NCBI GenBank assembly: GCA_016763715.1
Contig: JAESTG010000399.1
Coordinates: 1 to 6,187 of the forward strand
DNA length: 6,187 nt
Direction of reading: 5' to 3'
Source: Flavobacteriaceae bacterium
GTDB taxonomy: Bacteria > Bacteroidota > Bacteroidia > Flavobacteriales > Flavobacteriaceae
The translations under genes were made by a program, and so were the position numbers. The notes below the pieces were generated by a model. The model was not told the DNA's origin. It worked only from the letters and a program-made list of their open reading frames with translations, and did no database searches. Of this stretch, positions 1 to 6,187 are shown one piece after another; position 1 is the first letter of the stretch, and each line of letters begins with the position of its first letter.

Positions 1-1205
1 CTAATTATCAAGAAACTTGGGTAGGAAAGACTATTCGTAGAAATTACGATGTTAATTTAAATGATGGCGAAGGTGGTGTTGTGGAAGATACTATTTCGGG
101 ATTTGATGCATATAGAACTTACGGTTTTAATGCTGGCATAGGAACTACAATTTATGGGTTGTTTGATTTTGGAACTGATAAAAAAATACAGACAATCCGA
201 CATACTATGCGTCCGAGTATAGGATATAGCATTAACCCTGGGTTTGAACAATTTTATGATCAATATGTAGTTCCTGAGACCGCAGACCCTGTTGTAAATG
301 AAGAGATTGTTCAGTACTCTAGGTTTGAGAACACTCTTTTTGGAGCTCCAGGAAGGACTTATTCTAGTAGCTTGAGCTTTGGGATTAGTAATCTGTTGGA
401 AGCTAAGGTGCGTGATAAGGATACAACAGCCACGGAACTTAGAAAAATCTCTATTATTAATAACCTGAATTTTAATAGTGGCTACGGAATTTCGAGAGAT
501 TCATTAAAACTAAATCCAGTGTCTTTTTCAGCAGGTATTCCGATTGTTAAAAAATTAGACTTAAATATTAATGGTGAATTAGATCCATATGCGTTGAACA
601 ATAATAATCAACGTATTGATAAATTCAATATTAATAATGGAGGTAGTTTATTTAGACTTACCCGTGGAAATGTGAGTTTTAATTATTCCTTTAGTAGTAG
701 AGATTTTGAAGGAGATGACGAAGATGAAGAGAATTTTGATAATGATACTTTCCGAAACGGAGGAAGGCCTGATGATTTATTTGGTTCTACGAGACCCATT
801 GGGGATTCTAGGGTGAATAAGAAAGCGGATAAAAAGAAAGACGAAAAAGAACGGTCTTGGTATCAATATGATATTCCGTGGGATGTAAGAATGGCCTACA
901 CCCTCACCTACAGTAATAGTACTAGGCAAAACGAAATATCTTCACAATCATTGATGCTTAGTTCTAACATTGAGTTATCGCCACGTTGGAAGGTAGGATT
1001 TTCTTCGGGATATGATTTTAAAAACAAAGGTGTTTCACTTACGCAGTTTCGGTTTGTTCGAGATTTAGAGAGTTGGACACTTCGTTTTAATTGGACTCCC
1101 ATTGGGTCCGTAAATACAAGTTGGAACTTTTTTATTGGTATCACTAGTTCGGTGTTAAGTGATATTAAATATGACAAGCGGAGAGAGCGAGACCGAGGGC
1201 TCTAG
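1..1205 (+). CDS. lptD: LptD-like LPS-assembly outer-membrane barrel, C-terminal part (5' end cut by window edge)
   Basis: Outer-membrane beta-barrel protein that, in the LptD family, receives LPS from the periplasmic Lpt bridge and inserts it into the outer leaflet. The reading frame is open from base 3 with no start codon needed; a GTG at 81 lies in the middle of barrel sequence and is not a believable start. About 400 residues are visible, roughly the last half of a typical Bacteroidota LptD; the N-terminal OstA-like domain is off the window. The translation alternates short amphipathic strands with N/D/S-rich turns, with recognisable stretches such as IRHTMRPSIGYS (about residues 65-76 of the visible part) and WYQYDIPWDVRMAYTLTYSNS (about 286-306). 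Between them is a highly charged loop (702-857), acidic first and then lysine-rich. The last strand (WNFFIGITSSVLSDIKY) is followed by a short basic tail, DKRRERDRGL. The gene ends in TAG, 66 bp before ridA on the same strand. The family call is from recognition of the sequence style; another large outer-membrane barrel is possible but less likely. Confidence 0.83.
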   Translation, partial: NYQETWVGKTIRRNYDVNLNDGEGGVVEDTISGFDAYRTYGFNAGIGTTIYGLFDFGTDKKIQTIRHTMRPSIGYSINPGFEQFYDQYVVPETADPVVNEEIVQYSRFENTLFGAPGRTYSSSLSFGISNLLEAKVRDKDTTATELRKISIINNLNFNSGYGISRDSLKLNPVSFSAGIPIVKKLDLNINGELDPYALNNNNQRIDKFNINNGGSLFRLTRGNVSFNYSFSSRDFEGDDEDEENFDNDTFRNGGRPDDLFGSTRPIGDSRVNKKADKKKDEKERSWYQYDIPWDVRMAYTLTYSNSTRQNEISSQSLMLSSNIELSPRWKVGFSSGYDFKNKGVSLTQFRFVRDLESWTLRFNWTPIGSVNTSWNFFIGITSSVLSDIKYDKRRERDRGL

Positions 1206-1271
1206 GATTGTTAGTTAATTAACATTGAAGACTTTACATAATTTAGTATATATCATTTTTAGTTTCTACAC

Positions 1272-1652
1272 ATGAAAAAAATAATAACGACTTCAAGTGC
1301 TCCAGCACCCATAGGCCCATATAATCAAGCTGTTTTGAAAGGAAATATGTTATTTACATCTGGGCAGATTGCTTTCAATCCAGCTACGAATGAGCTAGTT
1401 TTGGATGATATCAAAACGGAAACCAGACAGGTAATGGAGAATCTAAAGGCAATTTTAACCGAGGCTGGTATGGATTTTAGTCATGTGTTAAAGACTTCTA
1501 TTTTCATTAGTGATATGGAGAACTTTGGTCTTATCAATGAAGTGTACGCCCAATATTTTGATGAAGCTACGGCACCAGCTAGAGAAACCGTTGAAGTGGC
1601 TAATTTACCTAAGTATGTGAACGTTGAAATATCAATGATAGCTTCGTTGTAA
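1272..1652 (+). CDS. ridA: RidA family 2-iminobutanoate/2-iminopropanoate deaminase
   Basis: Small cytosolic enzyme of the RidA (YjgF/YER057c/UK114) family. It hydrolyses reactive enamine/imine intermediates such as 2-aminoacrylate, released by PLP-dependent dehydratases, to 2-oxoacids and ammonia, and so protects PLP enzymes from damage. The 126-residue length is normal for the family, which forms trimers with active sites between subunits. Visible signatures in order: APAPIGPYNQAV (residues 10-21, with Tyr17), TSGQIAFNP (29-37, with Gly31), VLKTSIFISDMENF (72-85) and APARETVEVANLPKYVNVEISMIASL (101-126). Arg104 and Glu119 match the substrate-binding arginine and the catalytic-site glutamate known in E. 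coli RidA (Arg105, Glu120), so the deaminase site appears intact. The ATG at 1272 gives the canonical N-terminus; there is no Shine-Dalgarno sequence, only an A/T-rich leader, as is usual in Bacteroidota. It lies 66 bp after the lptD stop and is probably cotranscribed with it or weakly self-promoted. It converges on tamB with 4 bp between stop codons. Confidence 0.96.
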   Translation: MKKIITTSSAPAPIGPYNQAVLKGNMLFTSGQIAFNPATNELVLDDIKTETRQVMENLKAILTEAGMDFSHVLKTSIFISDMENFGLINEVYAQYFDEATAPARETVEVANLPKYVNVEISMIASL

Positions 1653-1674
1653 CAAGCTATTCATTTTCTTTTTT
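1638..1674 (+). terminator. Probable intrinsic terminator of ridA, overlapping the 3' end of tamB
   Basis: A 7-bp perfect stem, ATAGCTT (1638-1644) with AAGCTAT (1654-1660), can be extended by GT/AC around a TGTA loop if C1645 is bulged. The ridA stop codon lies in the loop-side half. It is followed on the plus strand by a T-rich run (1660-1674, including four and then six consecutive T), so it suits transcription coming from ridA. Read on the minus strand, the stem is not followed by a T-run, so it is a poor terminator for tamB. The stem is AT-rich and weak, hence moderate confidence. Confidence 0.5.
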
Positions 1675-4600
1675 CTCTCCAGATGGAGCTTTGAAATTTA
1701 CAGGAGAACTATCGTTATCGTTCATTATTGGGAGTTCATTTTTTGGAATAAGCGTCACTTTCTTTTTGAAAAGTTTTTCCATTAATTCACTGAAAGTATC
1801 AAAGTCTACCGAATAGGAAATACCTCCACCCTGCTCATAAATTTGATCTTCTCCGAAAAATTGAAGTCCGGCCTGACGGTTAAAGAAATTGATACGAAGG
1901 CTTCCATCTTCATTTACGAGCCATTGAACTCTTATATCCCCAGCCACTGAAGATTCGTTACTCCCACCCACAGGAACTGCCACCTTACCATCTATGAGTA
2001 GCCTCTCAGAAAACTGACTTGAAAATTGGAACCCGTATTGCTCGGAAGTTTGTTGATCCACAGTTCGAGAGGCTGGATTATAATATGGTAAAACTTTAAA
2101 TCTTGCGTCGCTGTCTGAAAATATATCAGCAACTAGTTTATTCACCCGTTCTGCCAATGTACTTGTAATTGCTCCTGCAGCTGCATCACTTTGGAAACCA
2201 CCAGTGGAAACCAAGTAGAGCGCCTGTGTTTGTCGTTTGTCTTTATCCTGAAGTATATATTCGAGCTCACTTCTTACAGTAGAACTGACCCCTGGGAACT
2301 GAATCCCGAAATCCAATTCTGGTTGTAGGATTTCCCCTGTAAGGTGTATTAATACGTCTACAGCAATTTTACGGTTGAATGCTGGGCTATCAAGTAGCCC
2401 TGCTGGATTTGCTTCGGTTGAATATTTTGCCGTTAGATCCAAACGCGCCCGGGTTGGGTTTCCATCCCAAGTGATGTTACCACCATCTACCACATCGATT
2501 GTCTTATCAACCAATCCACCATATCTAAAGTCATAAGTGCCTTCAGTAACAAGGAAATCTCCCCACATTTTAAACTTACCGTTTGTATTTATTTCTAGTA
2601 ATAAGTTTCCAAAACCTCTTCCTTTTAATGTGGAGTTATTCTTTTTGTCAACTAGAACCTCTATTTCAGCATTTTCATTAATATCCAATTCAAAATTTAA
2701 TGAGAGACCTTTTACTTCTTGTGGGACAATAATAATACCATTAGTTCGTGCTTTCTTTTCTTCAGGGGAAATAAAATGAATGAATGAATCATCACTAATA
2801 CTAGTGGCATCGCTGATAGGAATCTTAAATTTGGTGCCTTTTTCAGTAGTAGCTACTACATCAATAACTAAATTATCAAGGGGGCCTACAAACTTAGACA
2901 CTCCACTAATGAATGCAGTTCCATAGTATAGTGCATCTTCATCGGGAGGTGTATCTAACACTAAAAAACGATTTGTTTCCAAGGTTAGATTCATTGCCCA
3001 ATCTCCAAAGTTCTCATGAGTAATATTACCACGTAACATTGCATCTGTATCGTATTTAGTATCTGTTACTTTGGTTGGCGAAAAAGCAAAAATACCTTTG
3101 CGAATAGCAATAGAAGTATTCTCTTCCAAATCGAGATCAACGTTTAAATATGGAATTTTCATTCCGCTTTCATTGAGAAAAATATTCCCTGTTAAATCGG
3201 GCGATTTATAATTTCCTTTGACTTTGGTTCTCCCTGTTGCAAATCCTCTAATATTTGAAATCACATCGCCACCAAAAGGGCTGAAAGCACTCAAGTTGAA
3301 TTTATCAAAATTCACATCCAAATCTATATTTGCGCCCTTTCCTAATACTTCGAGACTTCCCACAGCGGTAAAGTTTTCTATATTGTTATTTACCAAACTC
3401 GAAGTGATATTGTACTTTGTAAGATCACTATTTCCTTTAATATTTATATTGAGATCACCTAAGGCAATATTATTCATATTCAGCTTATTAACCACAATTC
3501 TTGAATTTGGATAATAAGCCCCTTTCTTCATTAATATATTTAGACGACCATTAATATCTCCAGATAAATTCAGACTATCAACCTGTGGAACAAGTTTTCC
3601 AATATCCACATTGGTAAAATCTAATCGAATGTCTGTAAAAGTGGAATCCCTCATGACTCCTGCCATACGTATCAACTCATTTTGATGTCGTAACGTAAGA
3701 GAGTCCAATGTTATATTCCGAAAATTATTGTCGAATGTGAGTTTGTTTCTGTTGTTGTTATCACGATTTAAAAACCAATCGTTATTTTGATAGGTGATTT
3801 TTGAGCGTTTAATTCCAACCACAGATTTCCCCATAGGGTTTATAGTATGATAGAATTGCATATTGAAAATATCATTATGTTCATCACCTCCTTTAAATTC
3901 AGATTGAATGTAAAGTGTGTCATTTAAGGTTTTGTTGATGATATTTATGTCTGAAAGATTATAAAACCCGTTGTGGAGTGAGTCTATCGAAATAAAGGCA
4001 TTAAACAGCGGATTGTCATTATCTAACTGAATATTAACCTTACCAAGGTAGTTATCAAATAAAAGTAGTTCTGGTGATCTAAAATTCATTTTAAACTTGG
4101 ATTCGTCTGAATAAACGGAACCCTTAATTCGTGTATTCTCTCCAAGCCGAAGTTGCGGTACAAATACGTCTACAATCTTGTTATATATTTCAAATTCGTA
4201 ATCAATATATTGATCTGTGGTTACTTCATTTGGGATGTAGTTGGCATAGATGCTCCCTATAGAATTATGAAATAGGTTAGGAATATCTTCAACTAAGAAT
4301 TTTCCACTTATTTTACCGTCAATAATGTCTGGCGACTTAATTTCAATGGTCCGTATATCTTTAGTGTTATAAGAAGAAATCAAAAAATCATCGAAATAAA
4401 AGTCATCAACTTCTGTTTGATAAAATGTTTCTAAGAACTCTATGGTACCTACCGCATCATCTACTGTTGTTCCCTGCATATTCATTATAATGCGTCCAGC
4501 AAATACGGCAACACTATCACGTTTAAAAAGGTTGAGTTTATTTAGTTCGGCATATTCAATGGTGGCATCAAAGTCGTATTGGTTAAAGTGCTTAGAGATA

Positions 4601-6060
4601 TCTATTAATCCATTGAAGTCCATTTTCAAATTGGGGTCGTCAATTTTTAATTTTCCATTGAAAATGGGGTCTTTGAGACTCCCTGATACAGTTATATTTT
4701 GATAATTATATCCTTCAAATATAAAAGAAGAAATGGTGCCATTAATTTGTGTGTTAACAGTTTTTGGAGTAAACCCTCGACCGTCAAAAGTTAAATCGGC
4801 TTCCACGGCTCCTAAAGAAGTCGTACCTGCAATTTTTCCAAGATCAAAGTTCATTAATTGGACTTCTCCTCTATAAAAAGCATTGTCAAAGTCCTGTATA
4901 TTCCCTATTTCCAGACGAGTCTCTGCACTCCCTAAAGCACTAAATATACTACTGTCTGTGGTTAGTAAATCACCTTCAAGTGTAGTTTTACCCTTAGTCG
5001 TGAAATTCCCAAAGGGTTTTAATTCTTTTGGTAAAGACGTCCCTAAGAGGTTGGGCATCAGTCTTTTTAAATCATAGTAATTGGAAGAAATAGTATGATT
5101 TGTGCCCGTAATGATGAATGTTTCTTCTGACTTAAATAAATTTTGAAACCGATAGGTACCTAATAGCTTCGTGTTTGCGTATGTCAATCTACCTCTAGAA
5201 AAAGTTAGATCATTTAAAGTTCCATTAATATCTCCTTCTAGGTTTATGCCAATGTTTCTACCAAATTCATTGTAAAGTGTATTTAGATCATTAGTTGAAA
5301 TTTTTGAATCTTCTATCTGAGCATCAAATACCACATTATTGTTGAAATCAGAAAGACCTTTTTCTCCGTAATTCAATATTACAGTACCTTTTATATAAGA
5401 ATCAGTAGTTTCTAATAACAAATCATTAAACGAAATGGCATCCAAGGTATAAGAGAAATCGGCCTGCATATTTTGAATACTATAACCTTGAGCGGCATCA
5501 AAAGTTAGTGACTTAATTTGTGCAAATACATCGGGGCCAATTACTTTAAATTTTTCTCCTTCCAGATTAAGGTGTGTGAAATTGATGCTCTCTGGATTTT
5601 TAATGTTCTCATCAGTAATTTTCACTTGTGTATTTAAGAGAGTAACATTTTCACTTAGAAGGGTGAAGATATTTCCGCTTGGAGAGGTTCCATCATCAAA
5701 TTTTTCAGTAAAAATAAAGAGATTATCATCATCTTCATTTTTATATGTTTTGACAAAGAGTTTTGCATTAGTCAAATCTATAAACCCAAAATCGGGATTT
5801 CCATTGGCAAGCTTCTTAATACTTAAAATGTTAGTTTGAATTTCTTCGGAATAGATTAATGTATCCCCATGATGATCTTCAATATAAACACCGCGAATGT
5901 CTACTTCCCCTTTCCAGTTAAGCCCTAGGCGATCAATTTGTATATTGGTTCCGTAGGTCTCATTTAGGCTTTTAGTGACCTTTTTTGCCACAATGGTTTG
6001 AACCGCGGGAATCGAAAAAATAATCACAATAAGCAATAGCAATAACACAATGATTGCCAA
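1657..6060 (-). CDS. tamB: TamB-like translocation and assembly module protein (AsmA-like, DUF490 family)
   Basis: Very large inner-membrane-anchored periplasmic protein. TamB family members form a long hydrophobic beta-taco groove between the inner and outer membranes; they are linked to phospholipid transport to the outer membrane and, with a BamA-family partner (TamA), to outer-membrane protein assembly. The 1467 residues begin with a hydrophobic anchor (about 2-18, AIIVLLLLLIVIIFSIP), followed by AVQTIVAKKVTKSLNETYGTNIQIDRLGL, the AsmA-like start typical of the family. Residues about 30-1000 are repetitive beta-strand sequence rich in N, D, I and L, with recurring G-D-I-N-G turns. The C-terminal DUF490/TamB domain covers roughly 1010-1425, with landmarks GRGFGNLLLEINTNGKFKMWGDFLVTEGTYDF (about 1147-1178), LIHLTGEILQPELDF (1237-1251) and INFFNRQAGL (1390-1399). 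A charged tail (about 1432-1467) follows. The frame is unbroken. The start used here is TTG at 6060-6058; no ATG is available upstream, and this start drops a basic segment that should precede the anchor (see the next entry). The gene is divergent from tsaD and convergent with ridA. The family call is firm; the exact start is uncertain, and its cargo is not shown by the sequence. Confidence 0.9.
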   Translation of the reverse strand: MAIIVLLLLLIVIIFSIPAVQTIVAKKVTKSLNETYGTNIQIDRLGLNWKGEVDIRGVYIEDHHGDTLIYSEEIQTNILSIKKLANGNPDFGFIDLTNAKLFVKTYKNEDDDNLFIFTEKFDDGTSPSGNIFTLLSENVTLLNTQVKITDENIKNPESINFTHLNLEGEKFKVIGPDVFAQIKSLTFDAAQGYSIQNMQADFSYTLDAISFNDLLLETTDSYIKGTVILNYGEKGLSDFNNNVVFDAQIEDSKISTNDLNTLYNEFGRNIGINLEGDINGTLNDLTFSRGRLTYANTKLLGTYRFQNLFKSEETFIITGTNHTISSNYYDLKRLMPNLLGTSLPKELKPFGNFTTKGKTTLEGDLLTTDSSIFSALGSAETRLEIGNIQDFDNAFYRGEVQLMNFDLGKIAGTTSLGAVEADLTFDGRGFTPKTVNTQINGTISSFIFEGYNYQNITVSGSLKDPIFNGKLKIDDPNLKMDFNGLIDISKHFNQYDFDATIEYAELNKLNLFKRDSVAVFAGRIIMNMQGTTVDDAVGTIEFLETFYQTEVDDFYFDDFLISSYNTKDIRTIEIKSPDIIDGKISGKFLVEDIPNLFHNSIGSIYANYIPNEVTTDQYIDYEFEIYNKIVDVFVPQLRLGENTRIKGSVYSDESKFKMNFRSPELLLFDNYLGKVNIQLDNDNPLFNAFISIDSLHNGFYNLSDINIINKTLNDTLYIQSEFKGGDEHNDIFNMQFYHTINPMGKSVVGIKRSKITYQNNDWFLNRDNNNRNKLTFDNNFRNITLDSLTLRHQNELIRMAGVMRDSTFTDIRLDFTNVDIGKLVPQVDSLNLSGDINGRLNILMKKGAYYPNSRIVVNKLNMNNIALGDLNINIKGNSDLTKYNITSSLVNNNIENFTAVGSLEVLGKGANIDLDVNFDKFNLSAFSPFGGDVISNIRGFATGRTKVKGNYKSPDLTGNIFLNESGMKIPYLNVDLDLEENTSIAIRKGIFAFSPTKVTDTKYDTDAMLRGNITHENFGDWAMNLTLETNRFLVLDTPPDEDALYYGTAFISGVSKFVGPLDNLVIDVVATTEKGTKFKIPISDATSISDDSFIHFISPEEKKARTNGIIIVPQEVKGLSLNFELDINENAEIEVLVDKKNNSTLKGRGFGNLLLEINTNGKFKMWGDFLVTEGTYDFRYGGLVDKTIDVVDGGNITWDGNPTRARLDLTAKYSTEANPAGLLDSPAFNRKIAVDVLIHLTGEILQPELDFGIQFPGVSSTVRSELEYILQDKDKRQTQALYLVSTGGFQSDAAAGAITSTLAERVNKLVADIFSDSDARFKVLPYYNPASRTVDQQTSEQYGFQFSSQFSERLLIDGKVAVPVGGSNESSVAGDIRVQWLVNEDGSLRINFFNRQAGLQFFGEDQIYEQGGGISYSVDFDTFSELMEKLFKKKVTLIPKNELPIMNDNDSSPVNFKAPSGEKKENE

Positions 6061-6120
6061 GGTTCGGATTAATATTTTCCTAAGTTTTTTGATACGCTTT
6101 TAAAGTTTTAATTTTACCAC
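6061..6120 (-). other. Possible N-terminal extension of tamB, interrupted by an in-frame TAA
   Basis: Directly upstream of the TTG, the tamB frame encodes KRIKKLRKILIRT (6061-6099), with eight basic residues in 13. This is what one expects on the cytoplasmic side of an N-in membrane anchor. A TAA (6100-6102) precedes it, and before that the same frame reads a GTG (6118-6120) encoding MVKLKL. The basic segment contains no ATG, GTG or TTG, only ATC, ATA and CTT. The only ATG on this strand between 6061 and 6187 is followed at once by TAA. So either TTG is used and the basic segment is untranslated, or a rare start (such as ATC or ATA) is used, or the TAA is a mutation or sequencing error in a longer gene starting at GTG. 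Confidence 0.45.
6088..6116 (+). promoter_or_regulatory. Candidate Bacteroidota-type promoter for tsaD
   Basis: TTTG (6088-6091) is followed after 17 bp by TAATTTTA (6109-6116), which matches 7 of 8 positions of the known Bacteroidota -7 element TAnnTTTG (last G replaced by A); the -33 element is TTTG/TTG. Transcription would start near 6121, leaving a leader of about 20 nt before the tsaD ATG. The element sits in the divergent tamB/tsaD spacer and overlaps the basic-segment codons upstream of tamB. AT-rich DNA yields chance matches, so confidence is moderate. Confidence 0.45.
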
Positions 6121-6140
6121 CAACAAACGTGCCTAAATAA

Positions 6141-6187
6141 ATGAAACAAAATTGTTACATACTTGGAATAGAATCTTCTTGCGATGA
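6141..6187 (+). CDS. tsaD: tRNA N6-adenosine threonylcarbamoyltransferase TsaD, N-terminal fragment (cut by window edge)
   Basis: TsaD (YgjD/Kae1/Qri7 family) is the catalytic subunit that, with TsaB and TsaE, transfers the threonylcarbamoyl group from threonylcarbamoyl-AMP to A37 of ANN-decoding tRNAs, giving t6A in the cytoplasm. Only 15 complete codons are visible, MKQNCYILGIESSCD, followed by GA of an Asp or Glu codon. ILGIESSCD plus D/E is the highly conserved first motif of the family, at the start of its ASKHA ATPase-like fold, and its distance from the ATG is normal. The leader is A-rich (CTAAATAA before the ATG) with no Shine-Dalgarno sequence. The gene is divergent from tamB. The motif is short but very distinctive, so the call is fairly safe despite the small fragment; the rest lies off the right edge. 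Confidence 0.88.
   Translation, partial: MKQNCYILGIESSCD

Noticed and set aside
81..83. GTG at 81 as the start of the first gene
   Set aside because: The frame is open to the left edge and the residues upstream (NYQETWVGKTIRRNYDVNLN) are normal barrel sequence, so the gene starts outside the window.
57..1177. Minus-strand open frames at 57-263 and 908-1177 opposite lptD
   Set aside because: Antisense shadows of the LptD coding frame with no recognisable protein features.
1214..1223. Perfect 10-bp palindrome GTTAATTAAC between lptD and ridA, a possible operator
   Set aside because: Short, purely AT-rich at its core and without a second copy; expected by chance in such DNA.
1225..1258. Possible ridA promoter (TTG at 1225-1227 with TATATATC or TATCATTT about 20 bp later; also TAATTTAG at 1239)
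   Set aside because: The -7 candidates have two mismatches, and the better TAATTTAG lacks a TTG at the right distance. Not distinguishable from background.
2537..5839. Plus-strand open frames of 64-98 codons inside tamB (2537-2779, 3218-3514, 4442-4702, 4883-5077, 5576-5839)
   Set aside because: They are antisense to a well-supported coding frame, resemble no family I know and lack start signals; shadows of tamB.
6124..6150. Possible tamB promoter on the minus strand (TTTG at 6150-6147, CACGTTTG at 6131-6124)
   Set aside because: The spacer is only 15 bp and the -7 element lacks its first T; too weak to annotate, although some tamB promoter must lie here or further right.

Overview
The window looks like a piece of a chromosome from the Bacteroidota, most likely the family Flavobacteriaceae. 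The DNA is AT-rich, start codons lack Shine-Dalgarno sequences and are preceded by A/T-rich leaders. The proteins have the style of that group: a LptD-type outer-membrane barrel rich in N, D and S, a very long TamB, and a RidA ending in VEISMIASL. All product names come from reading the translations; no database search was made.

Layout: (1) 1-1205, plus strand: the 3' part of a gene for a LptD-like LPS-assembly barrel, cut by the left edge. (2) 1272-1652, plus strand: a complete ridA (enamine/imine deaminase). (3) 1657-6060, minus strand: a complete or nearly complete tamB-like gene of 1467 codons, convergent with ridA, with only 4 bp between the two stop codons. (4) 6141-6187, plus strand: the first 15 complete codons of tsaD (tRNA t6A synthesis), cut by the right edge and divergent from tamB. 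A hairpin with a T-rich tail covers the ridA/tamB junction, and a Bacteroidota-type promoter (TTTG, 17 bp, TAATTTTA) lies just upstream of tsaD.

Two of the four genes serve the outer membrane. LptD places LPS in the outer leaflet. TamB is an inner-membrane-anchored periplasmic bridge linked to phospholipid transport and barrel assembly. RidA and TsaD are housekeeping genes for metabolite damage control and tRNA modification. The plus-strand genes lptD and ridA may be cotranscribed; tamB is a separate transcription unit.

I see no mobile element, CRISPR array, RNA gene, toxin or defence gene, and no sign of an undescribed system. The most unusual point is the 5' end of tamB. No ATG is available. 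The first usual start codon is a TTG that would leave out a strongly basic stretch just before the membrane anchor, and that stretch is cut off from an upstream GTG by a single in-frame TAA.
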